A stretch of DNA of 41,816 nucleotides from a virus. Below, one piece after another: positions 14,039 through 23,800 of this stretch. Numbering within the stretch: position 1 is the first letter of the stretch; each line of letters opens with the position of its first letter. A program made the translations under genes and the position numbers. The DNA is taken from positions 1 through 41,816 of IMG/VR virus record IMGVR_UViG_3300033145_001097. One strand, given 5' to 3'. The notes under the pieces were generated by a model. It saw only the letters and a list, made by a program, of their open reading frames with translations, had not been told where the DNA came from and did not search any database.

Positions 14039-14929
14039 TCACGTCTCGATCACCCGCTCGAACGGGTACACCGACTGGTATGCGACAAACGCCTCCGGCC
14101 CGATTCCCCCGCTGTCCCCCCACATATGCTTCACGATCACGCTCCGATCGATCCACAACTGAAACCCCAGCTTCCGCGCCCGCTGGAAAAACAGGAAGTC
14201 CTCACCCTTCTTCACCTGATCCCGCCGGAACCACGGCCCCCCGTAAAGCTCGCGCTCCCGCGCTGCCCTGCGCCTGCCGAAAAGCCCACGCTTGCCCGCG
14301 TACTCGTGCTCGATCGCCTCGAACACCCGCCGGTGCACCAGCAAGAACGCCCCGCCCGTCGCATCCGCCCGCACCATCGCATCCTCCGGCGCCGGATCCA
14401 GCACAGTCGGACACTCCGCCATCGCCTCCGGGTGCGCCTCCAACCACTGCCGCGTCTCCTCCACCTGAATCCGCAGGAACTCGTGGCCGTGCACCCGCCG
14501 TGTCACGTCCCGAAAAATGCTCGGAACCGGCGGCACGTAGCGCGTAAAACACAGCGCCCCCACCATGTCCACACTTGCGCCCCCTGAGCTTGTCGTACCC
14601 TGAGCCTGTCGTACCCTGAGCCTGTCGTACCCTGAGCCTGTCGAAGGGTCGAAGGGTCGAAGGGTCGAAGGGGCCGTCACCCGCTCCGCCAACCGCTTCA
14701 GACTGTCCGGGTGATACTGCATATCCGCGTCGATCTGCAGCAACCACTCCGCCCCCTGCTCCAGCATCGCCCGCACCAGGAAGTTCCGCGCCACGTCCAC
14801 CGGCATCCCCGACGCGCGCTGCCAAAGGAAACCCTCCTTCGGCTTCACCAGCGCCAGCAAACTATCCACCGCGTAGCCCGGCAGATCCCCCACGTGCGGC
14901 GCGCCGATCATAAACCGGTACTCACCCAT
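14039..14929 (-). CDS. GT-A-type glycosyltransferase (family 2-like) carrying a repeat insertion
   Basis: The 296-residue protein has MIGAPHVGDLPGYAVDSL, then EWLLQIDADMQYHPDSL with the DxD motif at 67-69, which binds the metal and nucleotide-sugar. Later, ATGGAFLLVHRRVFEAI and GEDFLFFQRARKLG match the acceptor-side motifs of phage GT2-like proteins. Residues about 87-115 (APSTLRPFDPSTGSGYDRLR and on) come from a 91-bp 4:4 family A repeat inserted just after the DxD helix. The motifs after the insert are intact, so the enzyme may still work with an extra loop. It probably sugar-modifies virion or host surface; the substrate is unknown. GGAGAG precedes the ATG. Confidence 0.78.
   Translation of the reverse strand: MGEYRFMIGAPHVGDLPGYAVDSLLALVKPKEGFLWQRASGMPVDVARNFLVRAMLEQGAEWLLQIDADMQYHPDSLKRLAERVTAPSTLRPFDPSTGSGYDRLRVRQAQGTTSSGGASVDMVGALCFTRYVPPVPSIFRDVTRRVHGHEFLRIQVEETRQWLEAHPEAMAECPTVLDPAPEDAMVRADATGGAFLLVHRRVFEAIEHEYAGKRGLFGRRRAARERELYGGPWFRRDQVKKGEDFLFFQRARKLGFQLWIDRSVIVKHMWGDSGGIGPEAFVAYQSVYPFERVIET
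14582..14672. repeat. Family A nested repeat, 4:4 (largest copy)
   Basis: Three 16-bp left halves, one 19-bp core and three 8-bp right halves, 91 bp in all, with perfect periodicity. It lies in frame in the glycosyltransferase gene. Confidence 0.95.
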
Positions 14930-14943
14930 CTGCTCTCTCCGAT

Positions 14944-14978
14944 CACTGGGATCGCCGGGCGCCAGCTCGGCTCCCCTC
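14944..14978. repeat. Family B repeat
   Basis: CACTGGGATCGCCGGGCGCCAGCTCGG-type variant in the gap between the glycosyltransferase start and the capsid-associated gene. The hairpin has one mismatch. Confidence 0.8.
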
Positions 14979-14998
14979 CGTGTGCCCCGTGTAAATGT

Positions 14999-15035
14999 GG
15001 GGCGGAGGTTATCCCCTATCGACCTCCTCCGCCCC
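14999..15035 (-). terminator. Hairpin after the capsid genes (possible weak terminator or attenuator)
   Basis: GGGGCGGAGG (14999-15008) pairs with CCTCCGCCCC (15026-15035), a perfect 10-bp stem. It lies 38 bp after the stop of the capsid-associated gene. No clear T-run follows on the - strand, so it may act as a partial terminator or RNA-stability element that raises capsid mRNA relative to downstream genes. Confidence 0.5.
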
Positions 15036-15072
15036 TATTCGATTGTACGCTCACGCTCCTACGTGAACGCTG

Positions 15073-15453
15073 CTAGAACCCCTCCGCCACGATACCCATC
15101 TGCACAGCCCCAAAGTCCGGGCTCGTGCCCGCCACAGAGAACTTCGCCCGCACGTACGTCCGCCGCGTCGCGAATCGGATCGCATACTCGCCCGCCGCCG
15201 TGATGCTCTCACTCTGCGCGATCGTGGCGTACGATCCGTCTGCATCCGTGTCCGCCGCCTGCAGCTCTGCCAGTAGTGTGGTCGTGGCGGCCGCAGTCGG
15301 CACCACGATCTTCGCCGCCATCCCCTTCACCGGCGTGCCGTAGATCCCCACACCAGCGCACGTCCCGGTCGTCGTCAGACTCCCGTCCGTGGTCTTCCGC
15401 AACATCAGGAGCGTATCGAACGCCCCTCCCGCATAAAACGCCTTGTTAGCCAT
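15073..15453 (-). CDS. Capsid-associated small protein (decoration-like)
   Basis: The 126-residue protein starts MANKAFYAGGAFDTLLML. It is beta-rich with small residues (TGTCAGVGIYGTP, AAKIVVPTAAATTTLL, EYAIRFATRRTYVRAKF). It lies 14 bp after the major capsid gene in the same direction with an AGAGGGGGTGAG ribosome site, the usual place of capsid decoration or stabilising proteins. A major tail or minor capsid role cannot be excluded. The hairpin at 14999 follows it. Confidence 0.6.
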   Translation of the reverse strand: MANKAFYAGGAFDTLLMLRKTTDGSLTTTGTCAGVGIYGTPVKGMAAKIVVPTAAATTTLLAELQAADTDADGSYATIAQSESITAAGEYAIRFATRRTYVRAKFSVAGTSPDFGAVQMGIVAEGF

Positions 15454-15467
15454 CTATCTCACCCCCT

Positions 15468-16442
15468 CTAGGTCCACGCCGACTGCGCAGCCAGATTGTA
15501 CATATGCGCCACGCACCACTTGCCCTTCGGAGCCAGGCCTACGACCCAGTCGATCCGGGCTCGCTTCGACGGCTTGTCTTCCAGTTCGTGCTTCGGCCCG
15601 CCGACCCAGTACGCCGCAAGCTGGTTCAGTTGGATCCCGATCAGCTCGTCGTCCCCAAACTTCGCCGCGTAGATACTGGTCGTGTCGCTCCCGCCGTCGC
15701 CCGGATCCTCAGTGTCAGTGATCACCTCCGTGCTCTGGTCCCGCAGCAGCCCCATATCGATGAACTTCGCGTTGTCGAAGATGAACACGTTGCGCCCGAA
15801 CTGGTCCTTCGTGGTATCCAGCAGCCCCGACCGTCGCAGCACCGATTGCACGCCCAGCCTGGTGCCCAGGTTCATGAAAAACGCGTCTGCCCCGCCCACG
15901 TACTCGTTCAATTTGTGCAAATGATCGATGAACTTGTTCGTGTTGGCCGTGCTCGCCGTCGGGTCAAATGGGGTCCCCGACGTCCCGATCGCCCACTTCT
16001 GTCGGCTGTCCATCTGATCCACCAGATAGTCCAGCCCGTAAAACCCATCCGCGTCCTTCGTCGGACTGCCGTTAATGAAGTAGTCGTTGAACGTGCTCGC
16101 CACCGCCTGCGCCTTCATCTTCAGTTGCGTGGTCTTCGGATCCTCGAGCCAGTTGCTCACCAGATCGTAGATATTGTCGAAGTCCACGTCGCCGCCCAGC
16201 GGCTTCACCGCCCACTCGGCCTGCTCCGTCTTCCCGCCGCCCGGCGTGTATCCCGCGTTGATCTTGCGGAATGCCGCCGTCGGCAGCGTCTTCGCCCGCG
16301 CCATTGCCACCGTCAAACTCTTCACCGTCTGAAACGGCAAAAGCTCCAAAATCTTTGCCTGTCGCAGCAGCAGCATCGCGACCCCCTTCTGCAAGGGATC
16401 CGTCATCTGCTTCGCTGCATCACTCAATGTGATTGCCGCCAT
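15468..16442 (-). CDS. Major capsid protein (HK97-like fold expected)
   Basis: The 324-residue protein has an N-arm-like helix (LSDAAKQMTDPLQKGVAMLL), a long E-loop-like stretch (INAGYTPGGGKTEQAEWAV), and P-domain-like segments (DIYDLVSNWLEDPKTTQ-type helix, then KAQAVASTFNDYFINGS). Near the C-terminus, DLLIGIQLNQLAAYWVGG-type strands and WVVGLAPKGKWCVAHMYN match phage major capsid proteins of the HK97 lineage. It follows the scaffold gene, has the best ribosome site of the operon (GAGGAGG) and no repeat insertions. The length is usual for the family. Confidence 0.85.
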   Translation of the reverse strand: MAAITLSDAAKQMTDPLQKGVAMLLLRQAKILELLPFQTVKSLTVAMARAKTLPTAAFRKINAGYTPGGGKTEQAEWAVKPLGGDVDFDNIYDLVSNWLEDPKTTQLKMKAQAVASTFNDYFINGSPTKDADGFYGLDYLVDQMDSRQKWAIGTSGTPFDPTASTANTNKFIDHLHKLNEYVGGADAFFMNLGTRLGVQSVLRRSGLLDTTKDQFGRNVFIFDNAKFIDMGLLRDQSTEVITDTEDPGDGGSDTTSIYAAKFGDDELIGIQLNQLAAYWVGGPKHELEDKPSKRARIDWVVGLAPKGKWCVAHMYNLAAQSAWT

Positions 16443-16472
16443 TTAACCTACCTCCTCAGGTATGATATTTTC

Positions 16473-17312
16473 TCATGCGCCGCCCCCAGATCCTCCGAAC
16501 GCCATCGCCAGCAGATCGCCTGGGTCTGTTACGTCCTCGATCGGGTTGGCCGATCCTGCCCCGCCCGTTGCTGTCGAGACCGGCGTCACTCCCGCCTGCT
16601 CCAGCGCCTGGTTCTGCGCCGTCCGCACCGCTGCATCCTGCGCGCGCTTCCGCTCGGCCTCCAGCGCCGCCTTCTGCTCCTCTGCAACCGCCTTCACGCT
16701 TGCGCGTAGCCGCTCCAGATTCTGCAGCGTCGGATTCCCGTCCCCCCAATCCAACCCTGGCGTCTCTGCTGTCAAGCCGTACGCCTCCAACAGCGTCTCA
16801 CCCAGCGTCCGGACCGTCTGCCCAACCTCTGCCTGCTGTGTCTGTCGTGCAATCTCCGCCTGCTGCCGCTCGTACTGCTCCTGCCAGTACGCCGCTGCCT
16901 CCTCCGGATCCGCGTTCGCCAACCGCAACTGCGCCAGCTCGGCCTGCTGCCGAGTCTGTGCCTCCTGCATCTCCCGCAGTCTGCGCTCGTATTGCGCCTG
17001 CATCGCTGCCTCGCGCCTGTCGCGATTTGCCTGCCACTTCCGGAACTCCGCCAGGTTCGTGAGGTCAATACCCTCAGCCTGAGCCTGCGCCTGCTCCTCA
17101 GACACACCAGCCCCTCCGGCTATCGTCGCATCACTGGCCGCTGCCTGGCCCGCCGCTTGCTGAGCCCCTGCCTGCGCCGCGCCCTGAGCCTTGCTTGCCC
17201 TGAGCCTGTCGAAGAGTCGAAGGGCCGCTCCCTGAGCCGATGTGCTCCCTCGCCCACCGGCCTGCGCGCCCTCAGCCCCGCCATTCTGCGTCAACTCCGT
17301 TTGCTCTTTCAT
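16473..17312 (-). CDS. Capsid scaffolding protein
   Basis: The 279-residue protein is low in complexity, rich in Gln, Ala and Glu, and dominated by a long coiled coil (about 80-220: RREAAMQAQYERRLREMQEA and on). It is acidic overall, sits directly before the major capsid gene, and has the length and composition of phage scaffolds. Residues about 29-45 (LRLFDRLRASKAQG) come from a 2:2 family A repeat near the flexible N-terminus. No protease is visible nearby, so how the scaffold leaves the procapsid is unclear. Confidence 0.75.
   Translation of the reverse strand: MKEQTELTQNGGAEGAQAGGRGSTSAQGAALRLFDRLRASKAQGAAQAGAQQAAGQAAASDATIAGGAGVSEEQAQAQAEGIDLTNLAEFRKWQANRDRREAAMQAQYERRLREMQEAQTRQQAELAQLRLANADPEEAAAYWQEQYERQQAEIARQTQQAEVGQTVRTLGETLLEAYGLTAETPGLDWGDGNPTLQNLERLRASVKAVAEEQKAALEAERKRAQDAAVRTAQNQALEQAGVTPVSTATGGAGSANPIEDVTDPGDLLAMAFGGSGGGA
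17182..17224. repeat. Family A nested repeat, 2:2 variant
   Basis: Left half (17182-17197, with TTGCTTG), core (17198-17216, with one G to A change) and right half (17217-17224). The size of 43 bp equals the 2:2 copy at 12704. It is in frame in the scaffold gene. Confidence 0.85.
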
Positions 17313-17338
17313 TGCTCTACAACTCCCCTTTCTGATTG

Positions 17339-17803
17339 CTAGAACGGATTATCCGTCCTGCCCATAACCCCGAAGTATCGCAGCACCCTGAACAACAACG
17401 GGCTCGCCACGATCATCAACGCCAACGCCACCACCTGCTGCAAAATCCCGATCACCTGCTGCGATCCCGGCGCCATCAGATCCACCCCGAACACGCCCAG
17501 AATAATCCCCGTCGCGTAGGCGATCACGTTCAACACCGTCGCCCACTGGGCCGCCGATCCGTCCGGTATCACCTTCAGCGCCTTCAGAATCTGCACGATC
17601 CCCACGATCAGCGCGCTCAGCCCAGCCATCGCCAGATACTCCGACACCCCCGGCAACTGCTCCGCCCCCTGCGTTGCTGAGGCCGCCCACGCCGGGCCTG
17701 CCAACGCCATCAACCCAATCACCACAACGATCCCCAACGCCCCTGGGACCGCCGAGCGCCAGCTCGGCTTCCCTTCCTGCGCCCCTCTACCTCTGTTGCT
17801 CAT
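17339..17803 (-). CDS. Small membrane protein with signal-like N-terminus (holin-like?)
   Basis: The 154-residue protein has a basic N-terminus, a hydrophobic segment ending GLMALAGPAWAAS (signal peptide-like, about 21-42), and three further hydrophobic helices (YLAMAGLSALIVGIVQIL, TVLNVIAYATGIILGVFGV, QVVALALMIVASPLLF). Residues 10-18 (KPSWRSAVP) are encoded by a family B repeat. GAGGAGG precedes the ATG at 17803; the longer frame to 18094 runs inside the giant gene and is a shadow. Position between giant protein and scaffold is unusual for a holin, so an internal-membrane or ejection role is possible. Confidence 0.55.
   Translation of the reverse strand: MSNRGRGAQEGKPSWRSAVPGALGIVVVIGLMALAGPAWAASATQGAEQLPGVSEYLAMAGLSALIVGIVQILKALKVIPDGSAAQWATVLNVIAYATGIILGVFGVDLMAPGSQQVIGILQQVVALALMIVASPLLFRVLRYFGVMGRTDNPF
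17740..17773. repeat. Family B repeat
   Basis: CCCTGGGACCGCCGAGCG-CCA-GCTCGGC hairpin unit, in frame near the N-terminus of the 154-residue membrane protein. Confidence 0.85.
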
Positions 17804-17823
17804 CACGCCTCCTCGGCTATACG

Positions 17824-20800
17824 TCACTTCCAACCCGTCTGATTCTTCACCACCCACGGCACTCCCTTCGGCCGGTATCGCTCGAAGCGCAGCGCGCTCC
17901 CCCACGGATCCGGCCGCTCCAGCGTCATCTTCGCCGGATACTTCGTCCCATAGAATCTCTGGCCACCTCCTCTCGATCCACCCCAGCTTCCTCTCCGATA
18001 ACTCCGCCGCGTGCTCCGTGCGCCGTACCCTGAGCCTGTCGTACCCTGAGCCTGTCGAAGGGTCGAAGCCCCACCCAGGTAGAAATACGCCCAAATCTCG
18101 TGTCCTGGCTCCGCCCCAAACGCATCCCGCATGTCGAAATACGTCCCGATCTCCGGGTGCTCCGCCTTGTAGGCCCTCCGCTCCGCCTGGCTCAGGTCAT
18201 AATACGCCCCCAGCGTCTCGTCTATCCCCGGCAGCGCCCGCTCCGCCTCTGCCGTCCACTCCTCGTTCAGCGCCCGCGCCTCCTGCCAGTCCGCTGGCGT
18301 CAGCCACTCCTCGCTCACGTTCCCTGCCCGCCAGCTCTCCAGCCAGTCCAGAGCCTTCTGATACTGCTCCGTCGTCGCCGTCCCTCGCGTCTCAGCATCC
18401 AACACCAGCTGCACCAACGGATACTCCCGCGCGCCTCGGCTCATCCGCCCCGGCGGCAGCCTCTCGTCCAGCGCCCGCCAGAAGCCGTCCTGCGCCTCCG
18501 CCAGCGCCCGTTCCTCCGGCGGCTTCCGCAGATCCGCAGCCTCCCCCACACCCGGGAACTCCACCCCCTGATACTCCTGCTGTAGCTCCTGCGGCGTCCA
18601 GCCGCGGTCCGGATACGCCTTCAGCACCGCGTCGATCAGCGCCGTCCCGCTCGTCGGTCCCGCGCCCTCGACGTACCGCTCGTATGCCTCCCCGCTGTCC
18701 ATCCCCCGCTCCAGCGCCGCCCCGTACGCGTCAAAGGTCTTACCATATACCTCATCGCCCCAAACGCGCTGTAGCGCCTCCAGAGGCGTGTCGTTCCGCC
18801 GCCAGTACCGCTCCACGTCCCCCTTCCCGATCCCTGCCACCCACGCGTCCACCTGCTCCGGCCTCGTACCCTGAGCCTGTCGAAGGGCGCCTAGCCGCAC
18901 GTCCCCCGCCATCCGCACCGGCGCGTCCGCAAAGAACGCCCGCACCGCCTCCTCGTACTGCGCCGCGCCCTCCTCGCCCTCAAACTCCGCCCGCCTCGGC
19001 ATCGCCGCGCTCACCGCCGCCAACACCTCGTCCCGCCGGATCCGCTCCGCTTCTACCGGGCTCGCCCCCCACACGCTCCGCGGCCGGTACTCCTCCGCCG
19101 CCCCCCCTGGGATCGCCGAGCCCCAGCTCGGCCTCCCTGCTTCCACCCCTGGCTCCGCTCCTTGCCCCCCTGGGACCGCCGCTCCTTGCGCCCCCGCCTG
19201 TACACTATCCAGCGCCTGATACCTCTCCTGCTCCAGCGCCGCCGCCCCCGCGCTATCCCACGGCCGCTGCCTCAGCAACTCCGCCTTCCGCTCGTCATAC
19301 TCCGCGTTGATCCGCTCCCGCTCCGCCCCCTCCGTCCGCGACTGCAGCGCCTCCCCTGGCGTCCACCCGCTGTACTCCCCCGCGTCGATCGCGCTGCTCG
19401 TCATCCTCCGCGTCAGCGCCTCCGGATGTTCCTTCTGCCACGCCAGCATCGCCTCGCGGCTGCCCGTCCCCGTCAGCGGCGAATACATCGTCCCACGTTC
19501 CTGTCCCTGCAGCTCCAACTGGCCCTGCTCTCCCGTCGGCAGCACCCGCAGCGTCTGCCCCGCCATAAAACTCCCCGCCGTCGTCACGCCCCGCTCCAGG
19601 CCCGCCCGCTGCGTCGCCTCCTGCAGCGCCATCTGCGCCTCGGCCACTTGCTCCGGCGTCCAGCCCTGCTCCACCGCGATCCGCCTCAGGTTCTCCGACA
19701 CCTGCGGTACGGTGTTCTCTCCCCCTCGCTCCCAGCCCTCCGCCTCCGCCTGCGCCAACTCCCCCGTCTCCACCAGCCGCTGCAGCTCCTGCGCCAGCAG
19801 CGCCGCCTCCGTCGATATCGTCCCGACCGCCGCCATATCGCTGATCATCCGCGATCGTCTGTACCCCGTGTAGGGTTCCGCCTCCGGCGCACCCAGTCCG
19901 CGGCGCAGCCCCGCCTCGATGTTCATCCCGCCAGGCGGGATCACGTTCGTGCCAATCCCCGCCTCTCGCAGCCCCGCCGTCGCCGCCTGCGCCATCCCCG
20001 TCTGCGGCAGGATGTACCCAATGTCCCCCTTGTCGCCCGCCCACCCGAAATACCGCACGCCCCACTCGATGTACCCATACGGCCGCAGCCCCAGCTTGCT
20101 CGACACCCGCAGCAGCGCGTCCAGCGCGTTCTCCGCATCCGCCGGATCGTCCCCGTAGCCCTGCCCCACGATCTGCGCCCACGGGAAGAAGCCGCGGCTT
20201 GGGTTGTAGAACAGCACCTTGCCCATCCACTCCGGCAGTACGCCCCCGGCCGGTATCCCCACGCTCCCCTCGAACCGGCTGCGGCGCCCCGCTTCCTCGT
20301 TCGCCCGCTCCATCCCCCGCTGATACCGCACGTAAGCCGCCACCGCCCCCGGCCTCTCCATCGCTCGCAGCGCGAAATTCCGGCCGCTCCGCGTCTTCCA
20401 AAACGTGTAGGGGTAGATAAGATTCGCCCACACATCCCCGCGCCGCTGCTTCGTGTAATCCAGCAGCGCGAAATCCGCCCCGTCCCGCGCCATCTCCACC
20501 CCGATCCCCTTCGTCGTCGTCCAGTCCCGCGCCAGGTCGCCGTCCACCCACTCGCTCAACCGCCGCGCCGTCAGCGGGTCTCCCTTGCCCCCGGCCCTTC
20601 GTAGCGTCGCTGCGCGCTCCAACTCGTCCGCCGTCCACACGCGCCCCCCTGGGACCGCCGCTCCTTGCCCCCCTGGGATCGCCGAGCCCCAGCTCGGCTT
20701 CCCTCCTTCCGCCGCTCCCCCGAACCGCTCCCCCCACTTCCTCGCATCCGCCTTCATCCCCTCCCGGATCTGCTCCAGCGCCCGGAGTTGCTCCCCCTCC

Positions 20801-23800
20801 ATCACCTGCGCCATATCCGCCATCGTCGGCGCCTCCGCGTACCCACCCCTTGCCGCCGCCGCCTTATCCCTGCCCAGCACGTCCTCCACCCGCCAGGCGC
20901 CCCAATCCGTGCTCACCAAATGCGCCTGCCCCTGCCGCCCATCCTTGATCACCTGCCGGGCTGCTGTCCTGGCCGTCTTCGCCTCCCCCCAATTGTCGAA
21001 GCTGTACGATCGCAGCACCCGTCGCTCCTCGTCCAACAAGTCCAGCGTATAGAGCCCCATCTCCTTGCGCGTCTGCGCCTTCACCACACCCGTCGGCACC
21101 ACCAGCGCGCCGCGCCCCGTCCGCGTCCCAGATTTCATCAACTGGCCGCGCGCCTTCGCCATATCCTGCACGTCCACGTACCGCTCCGCCAGCCACGCCT
21201 GGCGCTGCTCGAATCCCACGCTCGCCTTCCCCAACCCCCGCTGCTCTGCCCCCGGCACCATCCCCTGCATCCGCTCGATCACCGCGTGCTGGGTGCTCGG
21301 CCCTCGACGCTCCGCGCGTCCCTCCGTGGGCCGCATCACCGGATACCCGCGCGAATCGTACAGCCCCGGCCCCGCCGCCACGTACTCCGCATTCACAGCC
21401 TCCGCAGCCGGTTTCGTCCACAACACCTCCCCGTCCTGCGCCGCCAACCTCTGCACGCCCTTCCAATCGACCAGCTCTCCATCTGGCCCAGCCCACAACC
21501 GCAGCTCCGTCTGGCTCAGTGGTACCGGCGCCGCCCCCCCCACCGGATACGCCCACACCTGCCGCCCCGCCTTCGCCGCCTCCTCCATCGTCTGCTCGAT
21601 CTGCCCTACGTCGATCGGCGTTTCCACCCGCCCCGTGCGCCGCGTCGCTTCCTCCGCCAGCTCCAGCCACCGGTAACCCATCGCCTCCTCCGGCTGCCCG
21701 CCCCACGAAGCCGCCGTCCGCCGCACCTGGTCGCTCGCCCCATTGATGATCTCGTACCGCCGCTGCGCCGCCACCGGCCCAATCGTCACCGGCGCCCCGC
21801 TCGACTTCACCAGTACGTCCCCTTGCGCCACCTCCTGCAGCAGTCGCGTCCGCTGCTGCAAATTCAGGCGCTCCAGCTCTCTCGGCTCGTACCCGGATTG
21901 CTCCAGCAGCCACTGCGCCAGCGCCTTAGCCTGCTCCCGGCTCTCCCCCTTCAGCTCCGTTATCCGCTCGCCCACCCACTTGCGCGTGTGGCCGCCCCAG
22001 CGCACCTCCCGGCCTTGTCCGCCCACCTGCCCCCACGCAGTCACACCGCCCCGCTCGCCCCAGGCGTTCGCCTTCCGCGCGATCTCGTCGCCCAGGTCCC
22101 ACGCCTGCGCCCCCCGCTCGTGCGCGAAGTCCGCCACCCTGGCCCAGTCGTCCGGCCGCATCTGCTGCGGCTGCATCCCCATCACCCGCGCGATGTCGTC
22201 CACGCTCGAGGGATACACAATATCCATCCCCGCCTGCACCGTCTGCGGCCGCCTGGCCGCCTGCTGCGCCGCCTCCTCCACCGCTGCCGCGCCCATCCGT
22301 CGCGCCGTGCTCGCCCGGTCTCCTGCCTCCTTCGCCAACACCTGCGCCTGCATCCCCAGGCTCTCCCACTCCGCCGGGGTCCAATTCGCCGCCCGCGTGA
22401 TATCCAGGCCCGCCTGCTCCGCCACGTACATCATCGAGCCCTGCACCGCCTCCGCCAGGGGCATCTCCGGCGCGTCCAACATCGCGTCCCAGCGTACGTT
22501 CGCCCGCAGCACGCTGCTCATCTGCCCGCTCGTCAGCTGCTCGATCTTCTCCACCGGCCAACCCATGGCCTGCAGCGCCCGCTTCTGAGCCCCTGGACTC
22601 ATCGGCAGCGCCGCTACCTGCCCGCGCGTCAGATCCCACGCCTGCGCCCCCTGCTTGAAGAACCCATCGCCCCACACCGCGCCCACCAACTCGCCGTACT
22701 TCTCCCGGTTGATCTTCCCCGCCAGGAACCGCGACCGGATCGCTGCCGCCTCCTCCGCCGCCCCCCTCCCCATTCGGTCCACCGCCTGCTGCGTGCTCGT
22801 CACCACGTCCAGCGTATCCCGCGTCGGATTCATCTTCACCAGCCGCCACGTCTCCGCCTCCGGGAGGTCCACCGTCAGTCGCATCGCGTCCAGCGTCTTG
22901 TCGAAGTCGCCGAACTCCTCCACCCCCAGCCGCACCAGCTTGGCCTGCCGCGTGCCCAGATCCCGCGCCAGGCTCCGCAGACTGTCCACTGCCCCGTCCA
23001 TCACACTCTGCGCCGGTCGCCCCATCACCGCCTCGAACGTCTCCCCCGCCTGCACCCGCTTCAGTTGCTCGCCAGCTGCCTGCAGCCGCCGGATGTTCGT
23101 CTCCTGCTCCCCCAGCCGGAGCTCGCTGATCTGCGGAAAATAGCCCTCCCACACCACACCGCTCTGCTTTCCCTCTGCCCCCAATCGCTTCACCTCTGCC
23201 CACGCGCGCGCCCGCAGCTCGTCCGCCGCCGCCCGCGCCCGCATGCTCTCCATTCCCGTGTCCGCCCGCGCCGCCTGGATCACCGCCGCCTCGGCCCGCG
23301 TCTGGCCGATGTCATCGCTGCCAGCGCGCACCGTCGCCAGCATCTGCTCCTCCGCGTGCCGCATCTCCCGCTCGCCCGGCGCCAACACGTCCGCCAGCGT
23401 CTGCGTCTGCTGCGCCGCCTCCTCCTCACTCACACCCGCCGCGCGTCCCAGCGCCTCCAACATCCCCTGCTCCTCCGCCAGGTCCTGCGCCGCTTCGTTA
23501 TTGCTCCACACCATCCGCCCCGGCGGCGTCGGATCCCCCGCGAACGCCTTCCCCGTGCTCTGCCGCACCGTCTCGCGCGCCCCGTCGATCACGTCGTCGA
23601 TCCGCGCCTCCACCTCCGCCCCCCTGGGACCGCCGCTCCGTGCGCCGAGCCCCAGCTCGGCTCCGCTCCTTGCTCCCCTGGGACCGCCGAGCACCAGCTC
23701 GGCCTCCCTCCGTCCGCCCGCCTGCATGGGCGCGGGCAGGCCCACCAGCGCCTGCTCCAGCTTCGGCTCCAACTCCACCCGCATCCCCACGCTCAACACG

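Noticed and set aside
14582-14672. CRISPR-like periodic sequence
   Set aside because: The periodicity comes from nested half-units with no spacers, and no cas genes are present.
17803-18094. Longer N-terminus for the 154-residue membrane protein
   Set aside because: The extra residues come from a family A repeat and an antiparallel frame inside the giant gene; the ATG at 17803 has a strong ribosome site.
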